Source: Mycobacterium sp. PSTR-4-N
GTDB lineage: Bacteria; Actinomycetota; Actinomycetes; Mycobacteriales; Mycobacteriaceae
Assembly (NCBI RefSeq): GCF_022348085.1
Contig: NZ_JAKRFN010000003.1
Coordinates: 124,001 to 188,000, forward strand
Direction of reading: 5' to 3'
DNA length: 64,000 nt
Shown here: in pieces, positions 10,108 to 19,720 of the stretch
How positions within the stretch are numbered: position 1 is the first letter of the stretch
Layout: each line of letters opens with the position of its first letter
Notes under the pieces: model-generated
Database searches by the model: none
The model's input: only the letters and a program-made list of their open reading frames with translations
Told to the model about the DNA's origin: nothing
Translations under genes and position numbers: made by a program

Positions 10108-12230
10108 CCACCGTCTGGCCCGGTACGCCCTATCCCCTGGGTGCCACCTACGACGGCGGGGGCACGAACTTCTCGCTGTTCTCCGAGGTCGCCGAGCGGG
10201 TCGAGCTGTGCCTGATCGCCAAGGACGGCACCGAGACGCGGGTCGAGCTCGACGAGGTCGACAGCTACGTCTGGCACGCCTACCTGCCCGGGGTCAATCC
10301 GGGGCAGCGCTACGGGTTCCGCGTGCACGGTCCCTGGGATCCCGCCTCCGGCCACCGCTGCGATGCCAGCAAGTTGCTGCTCGACCCGTACGGCAAGGCG
10401 TTCCACGGCGATTTCGCGTTCTCTCAGGCGCTCTATTCGTACGACCTCGACGCCGACGACCTGGCCGGCGGCGGTGTACCGCCGCGCGTCGACTCGCTGG
10501 GCCACACGATGACCAGCGTCGTGATCAACCCGTTCTTCCACTGGGGCTCCGATCGAGCTCCGCGCACCCCGTACCACGAGACGGTTATCTACGAGGCGCA
10601 CGTCAAGGGCATGACGCAGCAGCATCCGGGCATCCCCGAGGAGCTGCGCGGCACCTACGCCGGGTTGGGCCACCCCGCGATCATCGACCACCTCAGGTCG
10701 CTCAACGTGACCGCGATCGAACTGATGCCCGTCCACCAGTTCATGCACGACCACCGGCTGCTCGACCTCGGATTGCGAAACTACTGGGGCTACAACACGT
10801 TCGGCTTCTTCGCCCCGCATCACCAATACGCGGCCGCCACCCACGCCGGCGGCGCCGTCTCCGAATTCAAGACGATGGTGCGGTCCTTCCACGAGGCGGG
10901 CATCGAGGTCATCCTGGACGTGGTCTACAACCACACCGCCGAAGGCAATCACCTCGGGCCCACCGTGAACTTCCGCGGGATCGACAACGCCGCCTACTAC
11001 CGACTGCTCGACGAAGACCGCAGGTATTACAAGGACTTCACCGGCACCGGCAACAGCCTCAACGCCCGCCACCCCCACACGCTGCAGCTGATCATGGACT
11101 CACTGCGCTACTGGGTCCTGGAGATGCACGTCGACGGCTTCCGCTTCGACCTGGCCGCGACGCTGGCCCGCGAGTTCTACGACGTCGATCGGCTCTCGGC
11201 GTTCTTCGACCTCGTCCAACAGGATCCGGTGGTCAGCCAGGTGAAGCTGATCGCCGAGCCGTGGGACATCGGCGAAGGCGGTTACCAGGTCGGTAATTTC
11301 CCAGGTTTGTGGACGGAATGGAACGGGAAGTATCGCGACACTGTGCGCGACTACTGGCGGGGAGAGCCCGCAACCCTTGGTGAATTTGCGTCCCGGCTGA
11401 CCGGGTCGTCCGACCTCTACGAGGCAACCGGCCGGCGGCCGAGTGCCAGCATCAACTTCGTCACCTGCCATGACGGGTTCACCCTGAACGACCTGGTCTC
11501 CTACAACGAGAAGCACAACGAGGCCAACGGCGAGGACAACCGGGACGGTGAGAGCCACAACCGGTCGTGGAACTGCGGTGTCGAAGGACCCACCGACGAC
11601 CCCGAGATCGTCGCGCTGCGGGGCCAGCAGATGCGCAACATCATGGGCACGCTGATGCTCTCCCAGGGCACCCCGATGATCGCCCACGGCGACGAGATCG
11701 GCCGCACCCAGCAGGGCAACAACAACGTCTACTGCCAGGACTCCGAGCTGTCGTGGATGGACTGGTCGCTGTGTGAGACGAACGCCGATCTGCTCGAATT
11801 CACCCGCAAGGTGATCAGATTCCGCGCCGAGCACCCCGTGTTCCGCCGGCGCCGTTTCTTCGAGGGCAAACCGATCCGCACCGGAGACCAGGTTCGCGAC
11901 ATCGCCTGGCTCACCCCGTCGGGCAAGGAGATGGACTACGCCGACTGGGAGACCGGCCTGGGCCAGTGCGTGGCGGTCTTCCTCAACGGTGAGGCGATTC
12001 CCGCGCCCGGCGCACGCGGTGAGCGGATCATCGACGACTCCTTCCTGCTGTGCTTCAACGCCCATGGTGAGGAGCAGGACTTCGTTGCGCCTCAAGACGA
12101 TTACGCCAAGGAGTGGGTGGCCGACCTGGACACCGCCGACCCCCGCGGTGCCGGCGGGGTGACGGTGGCTGCCGGCGAGAAGATCACACTCGCGCCCCGG
12201 TCCCTGCTCGTGTTGCGTAAGACCGCCTGA
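10104..12230 (+). CDS. treX: Glycogen debranching enzyme (TreX/GlgX)
   Basis: 708 residues, GH13 isoamylase-type. An N-terminal CBM48-like domain (GATYDGGGTNFSLF) is followed by the catalytic barrel with nucleophile Asp349 (FRFDLA), acid/base Glu385 (IAEPWD) and Asp457 (CHDGF). It cuts alpha-1,6 branches of glycogen to give linear maltooligosaccharides for TreY. ATG 10104 overlaps the acyltransferase stop; the stop overlaps the treY ATG by one base. The first step of the TreX-TreY-TreZ route. Confidence 0.95.
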   Translation: MTTVWPGTPYPLGATYDGGGTNFSLFSEVAERVELCLIAKDGTETRVELDEVDSYVWHAYLPGVNPGQRYGFRVHGPWDPASGHRCDASKLLLDPYGKAFHGDFAFSQALYSYDLDADDLAGGGVPPRVDSLGHTMTSVVINPFFHWGSDRAPRTPYHETVIYEAHVKGMTQQHPGIPEELRGTYAGLGHPAIIDHLRSLNVTAIELMPVHQFMHDHRLLDLGLRNYWGYNTFGFFAPHHQYAAATHAGGAVSEFKTMVRSFHEAGIEVILDVVYNHTAEGNHLGPTVNFRGIDNAAYYRLLDEDRRYYKDFTGTGNSLNARHPHTLQLIMDSLRYWVLEMHVDGFRFDLAATLAREFYDVDRLSAFFDLVQQDPVVSQVKLIAEPWDIGEGGYQVGNFPGLWTEWNGKYRDTVRDYWRGEPATLGEFASRLTGSSDLYEATGRRPSASINFVTCHDGFTLNDLVSYNEKHNEANGEDNRDGESHNRSWNCGVEGPTDDPEIVALRGQQMRNIMGTLMLSQGTPMIAHGDEIGRTQQGNNNVYCQDSELSWMDWSLCETNADLLEFTRKVIRFRAEHPVFRRRRFFEGKPIRTGDQVRDIAWLTPSGKEMDYADWETGLGQCVAVFLNGEAIPAPGARGERIIDDSFLLCFNAHGEEQDFVAPQDDYAKEWVADLDTADPRGAGGVTVAAGEKITLAPRSLLVLRKTA

Positions 12231-14524
12231 TGGCCGTCCTGTCCACCTACCGCCTGCAGATGCGCGGCGCGGCCAGCGGTGAGGCCTTCACGTTCGCCGA
12301 CGCCGAGAAGCTGGTCGACTACCTGGCCGAACTCGGGGTGTCGCACCTGTATCTCTCCCCGATCCTGACCGCCGCGGAAGGCTCGACGCACGGCTACGAC
12401 GTCACCGATCCGACCACGATCTCCGCCGAACTCGGCGGTGCAGAAGGGTTTTCCCGCCTCGTGTCCACCGCCCGCGCGGCGGGCCTCGGTGTGATCGTCG
12501 ACATCGTGCCCAACCACGTCGGCGTCGACGTGCCCCGGCAGAACGCCTGGTGGTGGGACCTGCTCACCCACGGACGCCAGTCGTCGTACGCGTCGTACTT
12601 CGACATCGACTGGACGTTGGATCCCGACGGCAGGATCGTGCTCCCGGTGCTCGGCTCCGACGACGACGTCGCGAACCTGACCGTGGACGGCGACACGTTG
12701 CGGCTCGGTGATCTGGTCTATCCCATCGCCCCGGGGACGGCCGACGACGGCGCCTCCGGTGCGCAGGTGCACGACCGGCAGCACTACAAGCTGATCGGCT
12801 GGCGCCACGGCATCTGCGGATACCGCCGGTTCTTCTCCATCACTTCGCTGGCCGGGCTGCGACAGGAAGACCGCGCGGTGTTCGACGCCACGCACGTCGA
12901 GGTGAAACGCTGGTTCGACGAGGGCCTGGTCGACGGTATCCGGATCGACCACCCGGACGGATTGTCCGATCCCACAGGCTATCTGGGCTGGCTGCGGGAG
13001 CTCGCGGGACCGCAGGCGTGGATCGTGATCGAGAAGATCCTCGCCGTCGACGAGCCGCTGGACCCGAGCCTGCCCGTCGCAGGCACCACCGGCTACGACG
13101 CGCTGCGCGAGGCGGGCGGCGTCTTCGTCGACCCCACCGGTGAGCCGTCGCTGACCGAGCTGGTCTCCTCGGCCGGTCTGGACTACGCCGGCATGGCCGA
13201 CGAGGCGCGCCGACTCAAGGTCGACGCCGTGACCGTCACGCTCGCCAGCGAACTGGCGCGGCTGCGCCGAGCCGTCGTGGCCAGCACCGGACGTGACCAC
13301 GAGCTGCTGCCCGAGGCGATCGCCGAACTGCTCAGCCACATCGGGGTGTACCGCTCCGACTACCTGACCCTGTCGCTGGTGCTGCCGGCCGCGCTCGCCG
13401 AGACCACGGCGGCGCGCCCTGATCTGGCGGAACCGTTGACGCTGCTGACCGCAGCGGTGACGCCCGGTTCGGAAGTCGGTGTGCGGCTGCAGCAGCTGTG
13501 CGGCGCGGCGACCGCGAAGTCGATGGAGGACTGCCTGTTCTACCGCGACGCCCGGCTCGTCTCGCTCAACGAGGTCGGCGGAGAGCCCGAGCATTTCGGG
13601 GTCAGTGCCGCGGAGTTCCACGCCCGGGCGCAGGCACGCGCGGCACTGTGGCCGTCGGCGATGACCACGCTGTCCACCCATGACACCAAGCGCGGCGAGG
13701 ACGTCCGGGCCCGGATCGGTGTGCTCTCGCAGGTGCCCTCGCTGTGGACGGAGATGGTGCAGGGCTGGGAACGCCTGACGCCCTCCCCCGATCCCCTGAC
13801 CGGACTCTTTCTGTGGCAGAACATCTTCGGCGTCTGGCCGGTCGATGGAACCGTGACGGACGAGCTGCGGGAGCGGCTGCACGCCTACACCGAGAAGGCC
13901 ATCCGCGAGGCAGCGCTGCACACGACGTGGAACGATCCCGACACCGAGTTCGAGACCGCGGTGCACAGCTGGCTCGACAGCGTGCTGGACGGGCCCGTCG
14001 CCACCGAACTGACCGCGCTGGTGAAGCGGCTGGACCAGCACGCGCGCGGAGATGCGTTGGGCCAGAAGCTCATCGCCCTCACCGGCCCCGGGGTGCCGGA
14101 TGTGTACCAGGGCACCGAGCTGTGGGAAGACAGCCTGGTCGATCCCGACAACCGGCGCGCCATCGACTACCCGGCGCGGCGCGCCGCGTTGAGCGACGGC
14201 GGCCACCCGAAGATGCGGGTGGTCACCGAGGCGCTGCGGTTGCGCAGGGAACGCCCCGAGACGTTCCTGGCCGGCGGCTACCGCCCGGTGCCCACCGACG
14301 GCACCCGCGCCGAGCACCTGGTCGCGTTCGGCCGGGGCCAGGACGTCGTGGTGGCCGTCAGCAGATGGACCACGCGGCTCACCGAATGGGGGGACACGAC
14401 AGTGACACTCGCCGAGGGAACGTGGACCGACCGGCTGAGCGGTCGTACGCATTCCGGCACCGTGCCGGCCGCCGAGTTGTTCGGTGACCTCCCGGTCGCT
14501 CTGTTGGTGCGCGCCGATGCCTGA
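12230..14524 (+). CDS. treY: Maltooligosyltrehalose synthase
   Basis: 764 residues, GH13. It isomerises the reducing-end glucose of a maltooligosaccharide to an alpha,alpha-1,1 link, giving maltooligosyltrehalose. Family features: the STYRLQM start, IVPNHVGVD, nucleophile block GIRIDHPDGL, WIVIEKIL with the catalytic Glu, and the late STHDTKRGEDVRARI block that is characteristic of TreY. Length is normal. TGATG overlap with treX and an 8-bp overlap with treZ show tight coupling. Confidence 0.96.
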   Translation: MAVLSTYRLQMRGAASGEAFTFADAEKLVDYLAELGVSHLYLSPILTAAEGSTHGYDVTDPTTISAELGGAEGFSRLVSTARAAGLGVIVDIVPNHVGVDVPRQNAWWWDLLTHGRQSSYASYFDIDWTLDPDGRIVLPVLGSDDDVANLTVDGDTLRLGDLVYPIAPGTADDGASGAQVHDRQHYKLIGWRHGICGYRRFFSITSLAGLRQEDRAVFDATHVEVKRWFDEGLVDGIRIDHPDGLSDPTGYLGWLRELAGPQAWIVIEKILAVDEPLDPSLPVAGTTGYDALREAGGVFVDPTGEPSLTELVSSAGLDYAGMADEARRLKVDAVTVTLASELARLRRAVVASTGRDHELLPEAIAELLSHIGVYRSDYLTLSLVLPAALAETTAARPDLAEPLTLLTAAVTPGSEVGVRLQQLCGAATAKSMEDCLFYRDARLVSLNEVGGEPEHFGVSAAEFHARAQARAALWPSAMTTLSTHDTKRGEDVRARIGVLSQVPSLWTEMVQGWERLTPSPDPLTGLFLWQNIFGVWPVDGTVTDELRERLHAYTEKAIREAALHTTWNDPDTEFETAVHSWLDSVLDGPVATELTALVKRLDQHARGDALGQKLIALTGPGVPDVYQGTELWEDSLVDPDNRRAIDYPARRAALSDGGHPKMRVVTEALRLRRERPETFLAGGYRPVPTDGTRAEHLVAFGRGQDVVVAVSRWTTRLTEWGDTTVTLAEGTWTDRLSGRTHSGTVPAAELFGDLPVALLVRADA

Positions 14525-16250
14525 GCACGAGTTCGCAGTGTGGGCGCCGCGGCCCGACCGGGTGAGCCTTGACCTCGAGGGCACGCTGCACCCGATGGAG
14601 CGCAGCGACGACGGATGGTGGCGGGCGAGGGTGGAGGCCGCACCGGATGCGCGCTACGGATTCGTCCTCGACGACAACCCGAAGGTGCTGCCCGATCCCC
14701 GATCGCCGCGTCAGCCCGAAGGCGTGCACGAACGCTCGCAGCTGTGGGAACCCGCAGCCGACGCGTGGTCCGACAGCGAGTGGGCCGGGCGGTCGATCGA
14801 AGGTGCGGTGATCTACGAGCTGCACATCGGCACCTTCACCCCGGCCGGCACCCTGGACGCCGCGATCGACAAGCTGGACTACCTCGTCGACCTCGGCGTG
14901 GACTTCGTGGAAGTCATGCCGGTCAACGCCTTTGGCGGCACCCACGGCTGGGGCTATGACGGCGTCCTCTGGTACGCCGTGCACGAACCGTACGGCGGCC
15001 CCGATGCCCTGATTCGCTTCGTCGACGCCTGCCACCGGCGCGGGCTCGGTGTGCTCATCGACGCGGTGTTCAACCACCTGGGCCCCTCGGGCAACTATCT
15101 GCCTGAGTTCGGCCCGTACCTCTCCTCGGGCTCCAACCCGTGGGGCGAGTCGATCAACATCGGTGACGCGGGTGCTGATCAGGTGCGCCGCTACATTCTC
15201 GACTGTGCGCTGCGCTGGATGCGTGACTTCCATGCCGATGGTCTGCGCCTCGATGCCGTGCACGCATTGGTCGACACCACCGCGATCCACATCCTCGAAG
15301 AGATGTCGGCCGAAACCGATTCTCTGGCAGCCGATCTGGGCAGGCCGCTGTCGTTGATCGCCGAGAGCGACCTCAACGACCCGCGTCTGATCACCCCGCG
15401 CGACCAGGGCGGGCTGGGCATGACCGCGCAGTGGGACGACGACATCCACCACGCGATCCACACCGCCGTATCCGGTGAGCGGCAGGGCTACTACGGCGAC
15501 TTCGGCACTTTGGAGACGCTCGCGCAGACGCTGCGACACGGCTACTTCCACGCCGGCACGTTCTCGTCGTTCCGGCAACGCCGCCACGGCAGACCGCTGG
15601 ACACGGCCACGATCCCGGCGACCCGCCTGCTCGCCTACACGCTCACCCACGACCAGGTGGGCAACCGGGCCATCGGTGACCGGCCGTCGCAGAACCTGAC
15701 CACCGGTCAGCTGGCCGTCAAGGCGGCGCTCGCACTGGGATCCCCCTACACCGCGATGCTGTTCATGGGTGAGGAGTGGGCGTCGTCGTCACCGTTCCAG
15801 TTCTTCAGCAGCCACCCCGAGCCCGATCTGGCGCGGGCGACCGCCGAGGGGCGCAAGAAGGAGTTCGCCGACCACGGATGGGACGCCGACGAGATCCCCG
15901 ATCCGCAGGATCCGGCGACGTTCGAGCGGTCCAAGCTGAACTGGGACGAGGTCGACGAGGGTGACCACGGCCGGCTGCGGGCGTTCTATCAGAGCCTGAT
16001 CGCGCTGCGCAGATCCGAACCCGATCTGGCCGATCCGTGGCTCGACCATCTCCGCATCGACTACGACGAGGATGCGCGCTGGTTCGTGATGCACCGGGGT
16101 GCCTTCGCCGTGGTCTGCACCCTCGGGGACAGCGACGTCGACGTGCCGGTCACCGGTGACGCGGTGCTCACGTTCGGCGACGCGGAGGTCGGCACGGACG
16201 CCACCCGCATGGGCGGGCACGCCGTCGCGGTGCTGCGTCAGGTCAGGTAG
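14517..16250 (+). CDS. treZ: Maltooligosyltrehalose trehalohydrolase
   Basis: 577 residues, GH13. It releases free trehalose from maltooligosyltrehalose. It opens with the EFAVWAPRPDRVSLDL early-set domain; the barrel carries GWGYDGVLWYAVHEPYGGP, nucleophile Asp246 (LRLDAVH) and Glu283 (IAESDL). ATG 14517 lies in an 8-bp overlap (ATGCCTGA) with treY. Trehalose feeds the mycolate carriers TMM and TDM, so the operon bears on envelope synthesis. The stop overlaps the end of convergent ilvA by 13 bp. Confidence 0.96.
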   Translation: MPEHEFAVWAPRPDRVSLDLEGTLHPMERSDDGWWRARVEAAPDARYGFVLDDNPKVLPDPRSPRQPEGVHERSQLWEPAADAWSDSEWAGRSIEGAVIYELHIGTFTPAGTLDAAIDKLDYLVDLGVDFVEVMPVNAFGGTHGWGYDGVLWYAVHEPYGGPDALIRFVDACHRRGLGVLIDAVFNHLGPSGNYLPEFGPYLSSGSNPWGESINIGDAGADQVRRYILDCALRWMRDFHADGLRLDAVHALVDTTAIHILEEMSAETDSLAADLGRPLSLIAESDLNDPRLITPRDQGGLGMTAQWDDDIHHAIHTAVSGERQGYYGDFGTLETLAQTLRHGYFHAGTFSSFRQRRHGRPLDTATIPATRLLAYTLTHDQVGNRAIGDRPSQNLTTGQLAVKAALALGSPYTAMLFMGEEWASSSPFQFFSSHPEPDLARATAEGRKKEFADHGWDADEIPDPQDPATFERSKLNWDEVDEGDHGRLRAFYQSLIALRRSEPDLADPWLDHLRIDYDEDARWFVMHRGAFAVVCTLGDSDVDVPVTGDAVLTFGDAEVGTDATRMGGHAVAVLRQVR

Positions 16251-17539
16251 CGGTACGTCGGCGAACCCGGCTCGAGCAGCTCGACATGGCACTCCGAGGT
16301 GTTCATCCGCGACAGCAAGCCCTCGAGGTCGGACGCTGAGCCCATCTCGATGCCGACCAGCGCTTCGCCGGTCTCCCGGTTGTTGCGCTTGACGTACTCG
16401 AACAACGTGATGTCGTCGTTGGGGCCCAGTACTTCGTCGAGGAAACGGCGCAGCGCGCCCGGCTCCTGCGGGAAGTCGACCAGGAAGTAGTGCTTGAGCC
16501 CCAGATGCACCAGGGACCGCTCGAGCACCTCGCCGTAGCGGGACACGTCGTTGTTGCCGCCCGAGATCAGGCACACCACCGTGGCGCCCGGCTCGATGTC
16601 CGCCTCCACAAGCGCTGCCACCGACAGCGCACCCGCGGGCTCGGCGATGATGCCCTCGTTCTGGTACAGATCGAGCATCGCGGTGCACACCGCACCCTCG
16701 TCGACCGTGGTGATCGACACCATGTCGCCCGCAGCAGAGAGCGCGGCGAACGGGAGCGTGCCGACCCGGGCCACCGCGGCGCCGTCGACGAACTGATCGA
16801 CGTCGGTCAACGTCACCGGCTCCCCGGTGGCCAGCGCGGCCACCAGCGCCGCCGCACCGGCCGGCTCGACGCCCAGCACCGACGTCGTCGCCGTGCGCTC
16901 GGCCAGATACGTGGTCACGCCGCTGATGCAGCCACCGCCACCGACCGGCACGATCATCAGGTCGGGCTCCGTACCCAACTGCTCGAGGATCTCGACCGCG
17001 ATGGTGCCCTGCCCGGCCATCGTGCGCAGATCGTCGTAGGGCGGCACCAGCGTCGCCCCGGTTCGGGCGACGTCGTCGCGGGCGGCCTCGGCGGCAAGGT
17101 CATAGGTCTTGCCGCCGACGATGAGCTCGATGAACTCCCCGCCGTGATAGCGGATGCGGTTGCGCTTCTGCTTCGGTGTCTTGGCCGGCACGTACACCCG
17201 GCCGTGCACGCCCATCGACCGGCAGGCCAGCGCGAACCCCTGCGCGTGGTTGCCCGCCGACGAACACACGACGCCGGCAGCCTTCTCCTCCGCGCTCAGC
17301 TGCATCAGCAGGTTGTAGGCGCCACGCAGCTTGTACGAGCGCACGGCCTGCAGATCCTCGCGCTTCAGGTACACCTGCGCGCCGGTCAGCGCCGAGAGCC
17401 GGTCGCTGTACTGCAGCGGGGTCTTCGACACCACGCCCGAAATTCGCTGAGCGGCCTCGTCGATGTCGGCGGCGCGCAGCGGCGCGCCGGCCAAATCGAA
17501 TCGTGGGCTCTGGCTCAGCTCGGTGGACACGCCGACCAT
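16238..17539 (-). CDS. ilvA: Threonine dehydratase (biosynthetic)
   Basis: About 433 residues. It deaminates threonine to 2-oxobutanoate, the first step to isoleucine. The PLP lysine is Lys70 in RSYKLRGAYN; the phosphate-binding loop is PVGGGGCISG; a short ACT-like regulatory domain at the C terminus (HYFLVDFPQEPGALRRF) gives isoleucine feedback in this family. The frame is open further upstream, but the conserved sequence begins at the chosen ATG 17539; ATG 17596 would add 19 poorly conserved residues. It is a single gene, convergent with treZ. Confidence 0.93.
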   Translation of the reverse strand: MVGVSTELSQSPRFDLAGAPLRAADIDEAAQRISGVVSKTPLQYSDRLSALTGAQVYLKREDLQAVRSYKLRGAYNLLMQLSAEEKAAGVVCSSAGNHAQGFALACRSMGVHGRVYVPAKTPKQKRNRIRYHGGEFIELIVGGKTYDLAAEAARDDVARTGATLVPPYDDLRTMAGQGTIAVEILEQLGTEPDLMIVPVGGGGCISGVTTYLAERTATTSVLGVEPAGAAALVAALATGEPVTLTDVDQFVDGAAVARVGTLPFAALSAAGDMVSITTVDEGAVCTAMLDLYQNEGIIAEPAGALSVAALVEADIEPGATVVCLISGGNNDVSRYGEVLERSLVHLGLKHYFLVDFPQEPGALRRFLDEVLGPNDDITLFEYVKRNNRETGEALVGIEMGSASDLEGLLSRMNTSECHVELLEPGSPTYRYLT

Positions 17540-17703
17540 GGTGCCACCGGATGCTCCTGCAGCGGAAATGCCGGACTTCGACACACCCGATGCCATGTCC
17601 ACATCCGAGGGATTCACGGCCCGAAGAGGGCGGCGCGGCGGCACCGGTGAGAACGAGCATGGAGGGCACAGAAGCCGCCGCACTGACGAGAAAGGTACCC
17701 CCC

Positions 17704-18342
17704 ATGGACGTCCTCACTACCGAACTGAGCGTTCCGGACACCCCCGCCGTGGCTCAGGCGACCCGTCTGGTCCGCGACATGGCCGGCCCCTTGATCTACC
17801 ACCACTCCCGCCGTGTCTACTTCTTCGGCCAGATGCACGCCCGGCTGCAAGGACTGCACCCCGATCCCGAGCTGCTCTACCTGGCCGCGCTGTTCCACGA
17901 CACCGGGCTAGCGACCCCGTACTGCGCGAAGGAGCAGCGCTTCGAGGTCGACGGCGCCGACCACGCCCGCGCGTTCCTGCTCGACCACGGCTTCACCTCC
18001 GCCCAGGCCGACACGGTGTGGACGGCGATCGCCCTGCACACCACCCCCGGAATCCCGGACCGCATGGGAGCCGAGATCGCCGCCACCCACCTCGGCGTAC
18101 TCACCGACGTCATCGGGGCCGGGCTCGACCGCCTCGACCCCGCTCAGGTCGACCTCGTGCTCGCCCAACACCCGCGCGGCGACTTCAAGAACGCATTCCT
18201 GCGCGCCTACTTCGACGGCATCAAGAACCGGCCCGAGACGACCAACGGCACCGTGAACTCCGATGTGCTGGAACACTTTCAGCCCGACTTCCGGCGCGTC
18301 ACGATGGTCGACCGCGTGCTGGGCGCCGGCTGGCCGAGCTGA
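17704..18342 (+). CDS. HD-domain metal-dependent hydrolase (cyanamide hydratase-like)
   Basis: 212 residues. HD-domain ligands are visible: His34 (YHHSRRVYFFG), His65-Asp66 (ALFHDTG), His87 or His112, and Asp135. The spacing and the HHSxRVYFFG start resemble the cyanamide hydratase/Ddi2 group of HD proteins rather than nucleotide-signal phosphohydrolases. The ATG at 17704 is preceded by AAAGG. Its stop overlaps the next gene (TGATG). It is first in a three-gene unit with an oxidoreductase and a cupin lipoprotein. The true substrate is unknown; cyanamide or a related small nitrogen compound is only a family-based guess. Confidence 0.75.
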   Translation: MDVLTTELSVPDTPAVAQATRLVRDMAGPLIYHHSRRVYFFGQMHARLQGLHPDPELLYLAALFHDTGLATPYCAKEQRFEVDGADHARAFLLDHGFTSAQADTVWTAIALHTTPGIPDRMGAEIAATHLGVLTDVIGAGLDRLDPAQVDLVLAQHPRGDFKNAFLRAYFDGIKNRPETTNGTVNSDVLEHFQPDFRRVTMVDRVLGAGWPS

Positions 18343-19298
18343 TGACGGGCGCCGAGATGCACACTGAGATGCACGCCGAGATGCACGCGCTGACAGCCGA
18401 GGGCCGGCACAACGGCCTGACACTGACCACCGCTCCCTACCCGCACGCCGCGGAGAACGACGTCGTGGTGGCTGTCCACGCCGCTGGGTTCACACCCGGC
18501 GAGCTGGAGTGGCCGACGACGTGGACCGACCGGGCCGGCCGGAACCGCGCACCATCCATACCCGGCCACGAAGTGTCCGGCGTGGTCGTCGAATTGGGTT
18601 ACGGCACAACGGGTCTGTCCCTCGGACAGCGGGTGTTCGGGCTCACCGACTGGGCCCGTAACGGCACCCTGGCCGAGTACGTGGCCGTCGAGGCACGCAA
18701 TCTCGCCCCGCTGCCCGCGGACATCGAGCACACCGTGGCCGCGGCACTGCCCGTCTCCGGGCTCACCGCCTGGCAGGCGCTGTTCGTCCACGGCCGGATC
18801 GAGCCCGGTCAGACCGTGCTGGTGCACGGGGCCGCGGGCGGCGTCGGATCGATCGCCGTTCAACTCGCGCGCGAGGCCGGTGCCCGCGTGATCGGCACCG
18901 GCCGCACCCGCGACCGCGATGTCGTGTCCGGGCTGGGCGCCGACGTGTTCGCCGCTCTCGACGACGACCCATGGGACACACTCGGTCCGGTCGACATGGT
19001 GCTCGACGTCTTCGGCGGGGACATCGCCCTGCGATCCGGGGCCCTGCTGCGCCCCGGTGGCTCGCTGGTGTCGATCGCCGAACCGGTGCGCGCGGCACCC
19101 GACGGTGTCCGGACGGTGTTCTTCGTCGTCGAACCCGACCGGACCCAGCTCGCCGAGATCGTCCAGCGGGTGCGGTCGGGACGGCTGCGGCCACTCGTCG
19201 GTGAGATCCGGCCGCTGGCTGAGGCTGCCGACGCGTTCAGCGCACCCCGGCGGGTTCCGGGCAAGACGATCATCACGGTGAGCGGAGAGCGGTCATGA
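18342..19298 (+). CDS. Zinc-less MDR-family NAD(P)-dependent oxidoreductase
   Basis: 318 residues of the quinone oxidoreductase/zeta-crystallin group. A GroES-like domain (to ~130) precedes a Rossmann domain with VHGAAGGVGS at residues 161-170; no structural-zinc cysteines are seen. The N terminus has three near-identical repeats of glutamate-methionine-histidine (12-base units), and any of the ATGs at 18342, 18357, 18369 or 18381 could start the protein. 18342 is chosen for its TGATG overlap with the HD gene. The 3' end overlaps the cupin gene (ATGA). Substrate unknown; quinones or enones are usual. Confidence 0.85.
   Translation: MTGAEMHTEMHAEMHALTAEGRHNGLTLTTAPYPHAAENDVVVAVHAAGFTPGELEWPTTWTDRAGRNRAPSIPGHEVSGVVVELGYGTTGLSLGQRVFGLTDWARNGTLAEYVAVEARNLAPLPADIEHTVAAALPVSGLTAWQALFVHGRIEPGQTVLVHGAAGGVGSIAVQLAREAGARVIGTGRTRDRDVVSGLGADVFAALDDDPWDTLGPVDMVLDVFGGDIALRSGALLRPGGSLVSIAEPVRAAPDGVRTVFFVVEPDRTQLAEIVQRVRSGRLRPLVGEIRPLAEAADAFSAPRRVPGKTIITVSGERS
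18354..18389 (+). repeat. Three 12-bp tandem repeats at the oxidoreductase N terminus
   Basis: Three units beginning GAGATGCAC (at 18354, 18366 and 18378) encode Glu-Met-His-Xaa. Each contains an in-frame ATG, so the repeat multiplies possible translation starts. It could be a short histidine/methionine metal-binding tail or a slippage-prone start region. Confidence 0.75.
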
Positions 19299-19720
19299 GG
19301 CGGCCGGGCGCAGTGACGGTGACCGTCATGACCGCGGCAGCGCTGGTCGCCGGTTGCTCCCCCGCCGCCCACGCTGACGTCCCCCGCGAGACGGTGTTGC
19401 CGCTGTTCTCCGCGCCGCTGCCGGACATTCCGGGCGAGACGCTCACGTCGATGCTGGTGAGCTTCCCCGCGAAGGCGCGCGCTGCGCCGCACCGCCACGG
19501 CGACGCGTTCGTCTACGCCTATGTTCTCGATGGGTCGCTGCGCAGCCAGCTCGACGGGCAGCCACCGCAAGTCTTCCACCGCGGCGAGAACTGGTCCGAA
19601 CCGCCGGGCGCGCACCACGTGCTGACCGAGAACGTCAGTGCCACCGAGGAAGCGAGGCTGCTCGTGGTCTTCGTCGCGCCCACCGGGGCTGCGCTCAAGA
19701 GCGACGATCCCGGCCACTGA
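19295..19720 (+). CDS. Cupin-domain lipoprotein
   Basis: 141 residues. A signal peptide ends in the lipobox LVAGC with Cys21 as the lipidation site. The cupin barrel that follows has His66-x-His68 (APHRHG) and His107/His108 (GAHHV) as likely metal ligands. It would be a membrane-anchored periplasmic cupin. The ATG overlaps the oxidoreductase stop (ATGA), placing it in the HD/MDR operon. The stop runs 26 bp into the convergent GlxA gene. Function unknown; small monodomain cupins include enzymes and sensors. Confidence 0.8.
   Translation: MRRPGAVTVTVMTAAALVAGCSPAAHADVPRETVLPLFSAPLPDIPGETLTSMLVSFPAKARAAPHRHGDAFVYAYVLDGSLRSQLDGQPPQVFHRGENWSEPPGAHHVLTENVSATEEARLLVVFVAPTGAALKSDDPGH

Noticed and set aside
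12101..14584. Minus-strand frame of 827 codons across treY
   Set aside because: It mirrors treY, is biased in composition, and has no motif; treX-treY-treZ overlaps support the plus strand.
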